Origin: Acidimicrobiia bacterium
GTDB taxonomy: Bacteria > Actinomycetota > Acidimicrobiia > Spongiisociales > ZC4RG35
NCBI GenBank assembly: GCA_009377735.1
Contig: WHTL01000005.1
Location: forward strand, 1 to 27,197
DNA: 27,197 nt
Direction: 5' to 3'
Part shown: positions 14,107 through 20,497 of the stretch, piece by piece
Position numbering within the stretch: position 1 is the first letter of the stretch
Layout of the letters: every line of letters starts with the position of its first letter
The notes under the pieces: model-generated
Databases searched by the model: none
What the model was told of the DNA's origin: nothing
Seen by the model: only the letters and a program-made list of their open reading frames with translations
Position numbers and translations under genes: made by a program

Positions 14107-14632
14107 CTCCCCGGAGATGTCCGCTACCGATGTGATCAATGTTCTTGGATCGATGGAACAGATGGGCGCACCGGTCTGGGTCGACGGTGGCTGGGCCGTG
14201 GACGCCAACCTGGGCGTACAGACGAGGCGACATCGCGACCTCGACGTCGTCATAGAAGAGAAATGTCTGACCGGCGCCGTGGGTGTCCTGGCGCATCTCG
14301 ACTTCGAGCCGGACGAGGAGGATGATGCCCGACCCTGGAATTTCGTGCTTGCTGATACGGGCGGACATCTGGTCGACTTCCATGTTGTCACCATTGCCCC
14401 CGATGGAAGCGGTCTCTATGGACCGCAGGACGACAATGGCGAATGTTATCCGGCAGGTTCCCTCGAGGGTGAGGGCACCATCGCCGGTTACACGGTGCGA
14501 TGCGTCACCCCCGAGGCACTAGTCGAGTTTCACACGGGCTATGAGCTCGGCGACACCGACTGGGCGGACGTGAGGGCACTCTGTGACCGATTCGATATCC
14601 CAATCCCAAGCGACTTCGACATTTTCCGGTGA
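14093..14632 (+). CDS. LnuA/ANT(2'')-like nucleotidyltransferase
   Basis: The protein has 179 residues from the GTG at 14093 (AGAGG 6 nt upstream; overlaps the deaminase by 14 bp) or 171 from the ATG at 14117. The N-terminal WVDGGWAVD and RRHRDLDVVIE motifs are the nucleotidyltransferase signature of the lincosamide/aminoglycoside (LnuA, ANT(2'')-Ia) group. D49 and D51 (numbering from GTG) are the likely metal ligands. The rest follows with VDFHVV and a PEALVEFHTGY block typical of the family. Members transfer AMP to small hydroxylated molecules. Chromosomal relatives in environmental bacteria need not give drug resistance, and the substrate here is unknown. It is the last gene of the CDF-deaminase run. 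Confidence 0.78.
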   Translation: MSRHNSPEMSATDVINVLGSMEQMGAPVWVDGGWAVDANLGVQTRRHRDLDVVIEEKCLTGAVGVLAHLDFEPDEEDDARPWNFVLADTGGHLVDFHVVTIAPDGSGLYGPQDDNGECYPAGSLEGEGTIAGYTVRCVTPEALVEFHTGYELGDTDWADVRALCDRFDIPIPSDFDIFR

Positions 14633-14642
14633 ATCCACACTA

Positions 14643-15398
14643 TCAACCCTGCCGACGCCGAGCGACCTCGTAAAGGACCACGGCGGCTGCTACCGACGTG
14701 TTGAGTGAATCGACGGCCCCCCACATCGGGATGGACACCGGGGAACGTCTGTGGTGGAGCCACTCCGATCCGAGGCCCTTGTCCTCGGCGCCCACCACCA
14801 CGGCGACGCCGTCGGGAATCGTCGCGTTCCAGATTGACACGGGGGCGGACGGTGAGGTCGTCAATGCGTCGATTGAATGCTTATCCAGCCAATTGCGGAT
14901 AGCGGCGTCTGTCGCCACCGCGACAGTCATGGTGAATACTGCGCCGGTGGAGGACCGGATCACGTTGGGATTCCACGGGTCGGTGCCCCCGTCGTTGAGA
15001 ATCACCGCATCGGCTCCCACGGCATCGGCGGTGCGTAGGATCGCACCAAGATTCCCTGGCTTCTCTATGTCAATCGCCACCAGCAGAAACGGGGCAAGGC
15101 CAAGATGAACCCGATCCAGCGACACGTCTGGGGTACGGGCCACGGCTACCAGCCCGTCGGTCCGCTCTCCGTAGGTGAGTTTTTCCAGGGCTGGGCCCCT
15201 CACGGCCTGGAAAGAACGGAGGCCGGGATCTGCATCTGGCGGGCCGTAGATCTCGACGATTTCCACCCCCGACGCATGGGCACGGGCAATCTCTCGACCA
15301 CTATCAATGAGGAAGGTTCCGGTGCGATCACGATGACGCCTTTTGCGGAGACGGGTGACGGCGGCTATCCGGGGGTTGGCCGATGAGGTGATCACCAC
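14643..15398 (-). CDS. SpoU/TrmH-family RNA 2'-O-methyltransferase
   Basis: The 251-residue SPOUT methyltransferase has an N-terminal substrate-binding domain (about 1-90, starting ITSSANPRIAAVTRLRKRRHRDRTG-like as in RlmB/TsnR relatives) and a trefoil-knot domain. Knot motif 1 is EKPGNLGAILRTADAVGAD, motif 2 is VVVGAEDKGLG (more often written GNEGxG in the family), and motif 3 is IPMWGAVDSLNTSVAAAVVLYE with the SLN of the SAM-binding knot. It probably methylates a ribose in 23S rRNA, but the site is unknown. The start is GTG (15398 or 15395). No ribosome site is seen, and a 16-bp inverted repeat (ACCACA-4-TGTGGT, 15394-15409) spans the start. It is convergent with the nucleotidyltransferase gene, whose stop is 10 bp away. 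Confidence 0.87.
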   Translation of the reverse strand: MVITSSANPRIAAVTRLRKRRHRDRTGTFLIDSGREIARAHASGVEIVEIYGPPDADPGLRSFQAVRGPALEKLTYGERTDGLVAVARTPDVSLDRVHLGLAPFLLVAIDIEKPGNLGAILRTADAVGADAVILNDGGTDPWNPNVIRSSTGAVFTMTVAVATDAAIRNWLDKHSIDALTTSPSAPVSIWNATIPDGVAVVVGAEDKGLGSEWLHHRRSPVSIPMWGAVDSLNTSVAAAVVLYEVARRRQG

Positions 15399-15494
15399 AC
15401 CATTGTGGTCGACGGGCAGGCGCGAATAGGCGCCGTCGGCGAGACATACCGCCCGGCCAAGGTCAGGACCTCCTTCCTATCCGCGCCTGCCCGG

Positions 15495-15500
15495 TATCAT
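15495..15500 (+). promoter_or_regulatory. Candidate leaderless -10 box of the DUF2007 gene
   Basis: TATCAT, inside CGGTATCAT, ends 6 nt before the ATG at 15507, which would start the transcript at or next to the start codon. It is the same string as at 6230-6238. No ribosome site lies between it and the ATG. Confidence 0.4.
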
Positions 15501-15506
15501 GAAGCC

Positions 15507-15776
15507 ATGACGAGTCAGGACCGTCATCTCGTTCCCCTGGGAACCTTCGCCAGTTCGACCGAGGCCGAGGTGGTGCGGGCACGCCTCGAGTCCCACGGCA
15601 TCGTCGCCATGGTCCGTCAGGATGATGCCGGTGGGATGCTCCCCGAGCTCTCCTGGCGAAATGGCCCCCAGGTGGTGGTGCGTGCCGAAGATCTGGATCG
15701 GGCCCGAGAAGTCCTGGGGCAGGTGCTCCTCCCGGACGAGGAGGGAACGACACCCACGATCGAGGATCCTGTCTAG
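15507..15776 (+). CDS. DUF2007 (putative signal-transducing) domain protein
   Basis: This 89-residue cytosolic protein has a single alpha/beta domain. The pattern LGTFASSTEAEVVRARLESHGI, then a short strand, then PQVVVRAEDLDRAREVL is the DUF2007 fold (a ferredoxin-like module related to ACT/PII-type shapes). The family has no firm biochemical role. The ATG at 15507 is preferred over upstream in-frame codons (15405) because the domain begins here and a -10 box lies 6 nt upstream. The tail (EEGTTPTIEDPV) is acidic. It is convergent with the nitroreductase gene, and its stop abuts a long hairpin that probably ends transcription. Confidence 0.75.
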   Translation: MTSQDRHLVPLGTFASSTEAEVVRARLESHGIVAMVRQDDAGGMLPELSWRNGPQVVVRAEDLDRAREVLGQVLLPDEEGTTPTIEDPV

Positions 15777-15836
15777 GGGACGGTGTTGAATAATGTCGTT
15801 GTGCATATGGTGACATATTTTGTTCAACGCCGTCCC
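15777..15836. terminator. 60-bp long-stem hairpin between convergent genes
   Basis: GGGACGGTGTTGAA (15777-15790) pairs with TTCAACGCCGTCCC (15823-15836), a 14-bp stem with one G-T position. A second inner stem, ATGTC/GACAT (15793-15797 with 15812-15816), encloses a loop containing the palindrome CATATG. The hairpin starts on the base after the DUF2007 stop and covers the last four codons and stop of the convergent nitroreductase gene. There is no clear U-run, so a bidirectional terminator is likely but not certain. Confidence 0.6.
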
Positions 15837-16435
15837 AACTCGGGAGTTGTGGTCCAACGGTCTCGGTGGATCTCGGGGGATGACCTCCCGCGTTCCAACG
15901 ATCCAGGTTGCCGATCCCTTTCCGGGTCGGGGTGGCCAACGGTGATCACACCAATGGCCTGTGTGCCATCTGGGATTTCGAGAACACGACGCAGACCGGG
16001 GATGGCGTGTTCCCCGAGGAACCCGGCGCCTAGACCCTCATCGACGGCGGCAAGGAGAATCGCCATCAGGGCGGCACCACCATCCACCCACCAGTAGGGC
16101 ACGTCCCAAGCATCGGACTCGGTCTGGCTCTTGTCTGGTTCGGAGTATCGGTCCCGATACGCCTGGGGCGAAACACAGGGGATGATGTGGAGGGGTGCCA
16201 TGGAGAGCCAGCGGGGAAAACCTCGCGCGTGGAAATCATCTTCGCCTGCCGCCACTGCGATCTCGGCACGTCGCTGGCGATCGGTCACTGCAACTAGAGA
16301 AATCCCGCGACTGTTGCCTGCGGTTGGCGTCGCCGAGCCTGAGGTCAGGATCCGCTCCCGACTCTCGTCGGATATGGGATCGGGCCGATACGCCCTAACC
16401 ATGCGACGGCCCGCGATCACATCTGCGAACTCCAT
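15824..16435 (-). CDS. Nitroreductase-family FMN oxidoreductase
   Basis: The protein is 203 residues from the ATG at 16435 (AAGGTGG upstream). The N-terminal block 'EFADVIAGRRMVRAYRPDPIS' is the FMN-binding start of nitroreductase-fold proteins, with the R-R-x-x-R pattern. The 'GSATPTAGNSRGISLVAVTD' segment and the late 'GLGAGFLGEHAIPGLRRVLEIPDGTQAIGVITVGHP' block (NTR hallmark 'G.....G......vr..l.ip.....v..i..G.p') confirm the family. It is a homodimeric NAD(P)H-using flavoprotein. The mid-part (YWWVDGGAALMAILLAAVDEG) is well kept. The subfamily resembles actinobacterial nitroreductases of unknown substrate, including F420-independent ones. The 3' end overlaps the long hairpin. Confidence 0.85.
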   Translation of the reverse strand: MEFADVIAGRRMVRAYRPDPISDESRERILTSGSATPTAGNSRGISLVAVTDRQRRAEIAVAAGEDDFHARGFPRWLSMAPLHIIPCVSPQAYRDRYSEPDKSQTESDAWDVPYWWVDGGAALMAILLAAVDEGLGAGFLGEHAIPGLRRVLEIPDGTQAIGVITVGHPDPERDRQPGSLERGRSSPEIHRDRWTTTPELGRR

Positions 16436-16510
16436 CAAGAGGCCACCTTCACGAATATGTCATAGGATTCGCCACCACGCTACATTTGGGGGAAGCACAA
16501 GGGAGACGAT

Positions 16511-16831
16511 ATGACCCACTTGAGACCAATCGAACGTCGGGTACTTGCCATGCGGGAGGAAGGTCAGACCGACGAGGAGATTGCTGGGCGTCTCAAGAGA
16601 AGTGCGGACCATGTGGCACGTATCGCCGCATATGCCGAGATCCCCCGTAATGGGCACGGCTCGAGGGAAGACGATGAGCTTCTCCGACCGGTGGAGCGTC
16701 GGGTGCTTGCGTTACGAGAGGCGGGTCAGAGCCACGCCGAGATCGGTGAGAAGTTCCGCCGTTCTGCCGATTTCGCCAGACGCGTCGAAGGTTTCGCCCG
16801 ATATCGTCAGGCCTTAGCCTTACTTCCGTAA
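16511..16831 (+). CDS. Small protein of two tandem helix-turn-helix repeats
   Basis: The 106-residue protein has GGGAG 5 nt before the ATG. It consists almost entirely of two copies of a 43-residue unit (residues 4-46 and 58-100), about half identical: each begins LRP-I/V-ERRVLA, continues RE-x-GQ, then E-I and RSAD. The unit looks like a LuxR/sigma-70 region 4-type helix-turn-helix ('R.vLa.re.Gqt..EIa..l..s...v.ri'). An 11-residue charged linker (GHGSREDDEL-like) joins them. No other domain is present. It could bind DNA as a pseudo-dimer in one chain. It is a single gene with a TACATT -10-like box about 24 bp upstream. No family name is known to me. Confidence 0.7.
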   Translation: MTHLRPIERRVLAMREEGQTDEEIAGRLKRSADHVARIAAYAEIPRNGHGSREDDELLRPVERRVLALREAGQSHAEIGEKFRRSADFARRVEGFARYRQALALLP

Positions 16832-16913
16832 CGGAACGCACAGGGCAGGTAGCAGCGACACCTGAGTTAGATTCGGACACTCCTTGTCCCACGGTTGTGG
16901 CATAGTTAAAGGA

Positions 16914-17837
16914 ATGACCCAACCGATGAGGTTTCGGCCACGGGTAGTGTACAGCCGTGGCGCCGGTTGCGCCGAACTTGCCGAGATTCTGGCGGGGGAT
17001 CAGGCCCTCAAGGCATCAGGGGATCTAGCAGAGGATTGCCGGAATCACCGAGCTGACCTTCATGTGGCGCGAAAGCTGACTGGCTTTGATCTCGTGAGCA
17101 CCGCTGTTCCGACGAATTTCGAGCCGGACTCGGTGGAGTCGGTGGTCGCCACGGTGGCGGGGGGTCCCCACAGTGTTCTTGCAGCCGAAATCGCTGCCAT
17201 CTTGGGTGAGCGTCTCGCCGTCCCCGCGAAGATAATCAGCATCCATCGCACTGGGGACGATTTGGAAGCTGCCAAGAACGCCATTGCCGTCACCTCCGAA
17301 GCTGTGCCGCAGCTCGAGACATCGGTGGTGGAGATCGACAAGATTCGCCGCATCGGTGAAGTGTTGGAAGGGGAGTCCCTGTTGGTCTTCGGAGCACCAG
17401 GTGGCTCCTTTCTAACCAGGCAGATCTTTGGTGCGGGTGCCCGGCTCCGGTCCGGTTCTCCCGGAGGCAAAGTCCTTGTCCGCCGGGCACCACCACGGGT
17501 TTTCCAGCATATGGACTCCCCGGTGTTCGTCGGCGCCCTCCGCGAGGCGTCCGATGCTCTGGCCCTCCATCCCGAGGATGTCCTTGCCGTGGCCGATGAC
17601 AGTCGCCTCGTGGGTGTCGTTCGCCGTTCCGACCTTGCTTCGGCACCCCCCGGTACGACCGTGGAATCGGTGATGGGGGAGCCCATCGCGGCGAGTGTGG
17701 ACGATGCCATCGATGACCTGTTCGAGAATGGGAGCTGGGTGGGAGAGAACCCGCTTCCCGTTATCGACGATCAGGGCAATCTGGTGGGTAGTCTGGTTCT
17801 CGATGGGATGTCGTCGAGATCCGACCGCGCCTCTTAG
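16914..17837 (+). CDS. Universal-stress-protein-like protein with C-terminal CBS pair
   Basis: The protein is 307 residues from the ATG at 16914 (AAGGA abuts it; a GTG at 16884 is the alternative). The middle (about 80-200) reads as a Usp-type alpha/beta domain: SVLAAEIAAILGERLAVPAKIISI, then AKNAIAVTSEAV, then SLLVFGAPGGSFLTRQIFGAGARL, ending in VLVRRAP, as in amino-acid transporter-linked Usp domains. The C-terminus (about 205-300) holds two CBS motifs (DVLAVADDSRLVGVVRRSDL and NPLPVIDDQGNLVGSLVLDGM). CBS pairs sense adenine nucleotides or ionic strength. The gene is 39 bp upstream of an OpuC-type ATPase that has its own CBS pair. It is probably an accessory sensor for the transporter. Confidence 0.68.
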   Translation: MTQPMRFRPRVVYSRGAGCAELAEILAGDQALKASGDLAEDCRNHRADLHVARKLTGFDLVSTAVPTNFEPDSVESVVATVAGGPHSVLAAEIAAILGERLAVPAKIISIHRTGDDLEAAKNAIAVTSEAVPQLETSVVEIDKIRRIGEVLEGESLLVFGAPGGSFLTRQIFGAGARLRSGSPGGKVLVRRAPPRVFQHMDSPVFVGALREASDALALHPEDVLAVADDSRLVGVVRRSDLASAPPGTTVESVMGEPIAASVDDAIDDLFENGSWVGENPLPVIDDQGNLVGSLVLDGMSSRSDRAS

Positions 17838-17876
17838 CGGACTAGCCTCTGTTCACCCGACCCGGTAGGTGGGCCC

Positions 17877-18977
17877 TTGTCTCAAAGCATGATCTCCGTC
17901 GTCGATGTCACCAAGGTGTTCCCCGGCATGGAGCACCCCGCGGTAGGCGGTCTCAGCCTTGACATCGACCAGGGTGAGTTCGTGGTGTTGGTGGGGCCGT
18001 CGGGATGTGGAAAGACCACCACTCTGAAGATGATCAATCGGATCATCGAACCTACGTCCGGTGAGATCTGGGTCGATGGTGTGGCCGCTACCGATGTTCC
18101 TGCCCATGACCTACGACGGGGAATTGGCTATGTGATCCAACAGATCGGGCTCTTCCCCCATCGCACCATCGCCGAGAACATCGCGACGGTGCCCCAACTT
18201 CTGGGCTGGGCCAAGGATGATATCGAATCCCGGGTTCATGATCTGGTCGGGCGGGTAGGTCTCGATCCGGCGATGCTTCCACGTTATCCGTCCGAGTTGT
18301 CAGGCGGGCAGCAACAACGAGTCGGGGTTGCTCGTGCGCTGGCAGCGGATCCTCCGGTGTTATTGATGGACGAGCCATTCGGTGCGGTCGACCCCGTCGT
18401 CCGCGCCCAACTCCAAGAGGAGTTCCTTCGGCTCCAGGAGGAGCTCGCCAAGACCGTCGTCTTCGTGACCCACGACATAGACGAGGCGCTTCGGATGGGC
18501 GACAGGATCGCAATCCTCAATGTTGGGGGTGTGTTGGAGCAGTTTGACACACCCGAGGAGATCCTGGCGTCGCCGGCGAATGACTTCGTTGCCGATTTCA
18601 TCGGGGGGGAGCGAGGTCTGAAACGTCTCGGGCTCAGGGCGGTCAGCTCCATTGACCTCGTCAGAGGGCCAGTGGTCGATCTTTCCGATGGCAAGATCGG
18701 CGCCGAGAAGGCGATGGCCGAGTATGGGACCGATTGGGTGGTGTTGCTCGATGGCGACAAGCTGTTGGGATGGGTCTGGGATAACGATATCGATCAGGGT
18801 TCGCTCTCCGACCTCGAACCTCACGACTTCTGGGTGGAACTGGGACCGGAAAGTTCCTTGCGGAGCGCCCTCAATGCCGTTGTCATGACCCGTTCGCGTG
18901 TTGCCGTGGTCGTTGAGAACGGCGTGTACCAGGGCATGGCGGGGCTGGACACCATTGCAGGAGAGGTGGAGCAGTGA
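17877..18977 (+). CDS. Glycine betaine/choline-type ABC transporter ATPase with CBS domains (OpuCA/ProV-like)
   Basis: The 366-residue protein has the ABC motifs Walker A GPSGCGKTT, Q-loop VIQQIGLFPH, signature LSGGQQQRVGVARAL, Walker B VLLMDEPFGAVDP and switch His VTHDIDEAL. The tail after about 240 is a CBS pair (GPVVDLSDGKIGAEKA, VVLLDGDKLLGWVWD, then VELGPESSLRSALNAVV, VAVVVENGVYQGMAGL), as in OpuA/OpuC ATPases, where it senses ionic strength or c-di-AMP. The QGEF.VL.GPSGCGKTT.LKMINR run is typical of the OpuC/OsmU group. The TTG at 17877 has AGGTGGG upstream; an ATG at 17889 is possible. It drives import of osmoprotectants. It overlaps the first permease by GTGA. Confidence 0.9.
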   Translation: MSQSMISVVDVTKVFPGMEHPAVGGLSLDIDQGEFVVLVGPSGCGKTTTLKMINRIIEPTSGEIWVDGVAATDVPAHDLRRGIGYVIQQIGLFPHRTIAENIATVPQLLGWAKDDIESRVHDLVGRVGLDPAMLPRYPSELSGGQQQRVGVARALAADPPVLLMDEPFGAVDPVVRAQLQEEFLRLQEELAKTVVFVTHDIDEALRMGDRIAILNVGGVLEQFDTPEEILASPANDFVADFIGGERGLKRLGLRAVSSIDLVRGPVVDLSDGKIGAEKAMAEYGTDWVVLLDGDKLLGWVWDNDIDQGSLSDLEPHDFWVELGPESSLRSALNAVVMTRSRVAVVVENGVYQGMAGLDTIAGEVEQ

Positions 18978-19648
18978 TCCAGATCCTGGGCCAGGTCGTT
19001 GATGTGACCATCGATTGGTCCTGGATCGTGGGGCATGTAGACGAGATGTGGGAGCGCACGATCGAGCACCTGACCCTCACCGGGATTGCGGTGGCATTCG
19101 GGTTCCTGCTCTCGGTCGGATTGTCGCTGGTGGCGCTCCGATGGCGGGTGACCTACAAACCGATCACCTGGCTGAGCGGCGTCCTCTACACCATCCCCAG
19201 CCTTGGTCTGTTCGCCTTTCTCGTCCCCTTCACCGGACCGTCTCTTCTCACCGCCCAGATCGGGCTTGTCATCTACACCCTTCTCATCCTGGTGAGAAAC
19301 ATCGTGACCGGTATCGACGGGGTCCCTGCCGATGTCGTCGAGGCTGCCAGGGGGATGGGGTACGAGCGACGGGAGCTTCTCTGGCAGATCGAGGTCCCAC
19401 TCGCCCTTCCCGTGATCATTGCCGGAGTCAGGATCGCCACCGTCACGACGATCGGTCTGGTGACGATCACCAGTCTCATCGGTCAGGGTGGATACGGGGT
19501 TTTCATCGAGCGTGGGATATCTCGGAGGTTCCTCACCGAGATCCTGGTGGGCACGGTCCTCTCGGTTCTTCTGGCAGTGCTCCTCGATTACCTACTGGTG
19601 CGGGTGGGAGAACGGGTGGCGCCATGGTCTCGGAAGGTGGCGGTATGA
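18974..19648 (+). CDS. Osmoprotectant ABC transporter permease 1 (OpuCB/YehW-like)
   Basis: The 224-residue inner-membrane protein starts at GTG 18974, overlapping the ATPase stop (GTGA). It has five to six hydrophobic segments and the EAA loop VVEAARGMGYERRELLWQIEVPLALPVIIAGVR, which contacts the ATPase. The 'YTIPSLGLFAFLVP' and 'GLVTITSLIGQGGYGVFIERGISRRF' segments are characteristic of ProW/OpuCB/OpuCD permeases. The stop overlaps the next permease ATG (ATGA). It is one of two different permeases, as expected of OpuC/OsmU systems, which form heterodimeric channels. Confidence 0.9.
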   Translation: MIQILGQVVDVTIDWSWIVGHVDEMWERTIEHLTLTGIAVAFGFLLSVGLSLVALRWRVTYKPITWLSGVLYTIPSLGLFAFLVPFTGPSLLTAQIGLVIYTLLILVRNIVTGIDGVPADVVEAARGMGYERRELLWQIEVPLALPVIIAGVRIATVTTIGLVTITSLIGQGGYGVFIERGISRRFLTEILVGTVLSVLLAVLLDYLLVRVGERVAPWSRKVAV

Positions 19649-20346
19649 GCGGTCTCCTCTCGGAGATTTCGGGGTATCTCTCTGATCGTGCCAACTGGAT
19701 TGGTGAAGCCGGGCTCATCAATCGGGCCCTCGACCATCTCTGGATCTCCCTTGCGGCCACACTTCTCGCCGCCGTCCTCATCCTGCCGCTCGCCCTCTAT
19801 TTGGCGCATCATCGTCGTGCCGAGTTCCTCGCTACCAGTCTTGTCAACATGGGACGGGCCATCCCCGCCTTCGGCATCATTGGGCTCGCCCTACCCATCA
19901 GTATCGCCCTGGGCTGGGGGCTCGGGTTCTGGCCAACCTTCGTCGCCCTCGTCGCCCTGGCAATGCCACCAATCTTCACCAACACGTACACGGGAGTGCT
20001 CCGGGTCCGCTCCGATGTTGTCGAGGCTGCGCGAGGGATGGGCTTGAAAGGCGGTCAGGTGCTCACCCAGATCGAGATACCACTCGCCATGCCACTTATC
20101 TGGACCGGAATCCGCGTTTCCGCCGTCCAGGTCGCTGCCACGGCAACACTCGGCGCAGTGGTCGGTTGGGGTGGACTGGGCAGGTATCTAATCGACGGGT
20201 TCGCCCAGGGCGATGATGCTCAGATCGTGGTGGGCGCCCTCGCTGTGGCCCTGCTCGCCCTACTCATAGACGGCGCCTTCGCAATGGGAGAACGATTCCT
20301 CCCGGGCGAGCAGAAAGCAGACCGCTTCTCCTCCGTCACCGCGTGA
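19645..20346 (+). CDS. Osmoprotectant ABC transporter permease 2 (OpuCD/YehY-like)
   Basis: The protein is 233 residues from the ATG at 19645 (AAGGTGG 5 nt upstream, ATGA overlap). The frame is open far upstream (to 19015) but that part is a shadow of permease 1. Five to six membrane helices are visible, with the EAA loop VVEAARGMGLKGGQVLTQIEIPLAMPLIWTGIR and the 'AIPAFGIIGLALPIS' block. 'ATLGAVVGWGGLGRYLIDGFAQGDD' is the conserved OpuCD C-terminal segment. In a normal operon the substrate-binding protein gene would be next. Here it lies 3.07 kb away, past a minus-strand module. Confidence 0.9.
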   Translation: MSGLLSEISGYLSDRANWIGEAGLINRALDHLWISLAATLLAAVLILPLALYLAHHRRAEFLATSLVNMGRAIPAFGIIGLALPISIALGWGLGFWPTFVALVALAMPPIFTNTYTGVLRVRSDVVEAARGMGLKGGQVLTQIEIPLAMPLIWTGIRVSAVQVAATATLGAVVGWGGLGRYLIDGFAQGDDAQIVVGALAVALLALLIDGAFAMGERFLPGEQKADRFSSVTA

Positions 20347-20363
20347 GACAACACTCAAATAGA

Positions 20364-20378
20364 CCGGGGAATCCCCGG
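20364..20378. terminator. 7-bp-stem palindrome after the permease operon
   Basis: CCGGGGAATCCCCGG has seven-base perfect arms around a single base, 18 bp after the permease stop. It has no U-run after it. It may end the transporter transcript or protect its 3' end. With a one-base centre it cannot form a normal loop without opening pairs, so a protein-binding site is also possible. Confidence 0.35.
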
Positions 20379-20400
20379 TGGCCCACGGCTAGACCAGGTG

Positions 20401-20490
20401 CCTTCAGTCCCCGGTAGCCTCGATGAGGCCCTCACCGCCCTCGAAGAAGACACTGAGTTCCTCGTCCAGGGCGATGTGTTCACTGAAAGA
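20401..20490 (+). pseudogene. Remnant of a glutamine synthetase type I C-terminus
   Basis: Read on the plus strand in the frame of 20401, codons 20407-20487 encode VPGSLDEALTALEEDTEF followed by LVQGDVFTE. This matches by recall the conserved GlnA block before the last helix, '(L/V)(P/A)GSL.EAL..L..D.EFL..G.VFT(D)E' of E. coli and actinobacterial enzymes. The frame upstream hits a stop, and downstream the match breaks after DVFTE. No start, active site or complete domain remains, so this is a gene fragment of about 27 codons. It sits 10 bp from the end of the hydrolase gene and marks a rearrangement junction. Confidence 0.75.
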
Positions 20491-20497
20491 ACTTGGC

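Noticed and set aside
14093..14632. Confirmed antibiotic-resistance gene
   Set aside because: Only the family motifs are visible; chromosomal relatives often have unknown substrates, so no resistance claim is made.
15394..15409. ACCACA-4-TGTGGT inverted repeat at the methyltransferase start as an operator
   Set aside because: Short arms in GC-rich DNA and no second half-site or nearby regulator; mentioned only in the gene entry.
19015..19644. N-terminal extension of permease 2
   Set aside because: The frame is open but overlaps permease 1 entirely and encodes Arg/His-rich non-membrane sequence; ATG 19645 has a good ribosome site.
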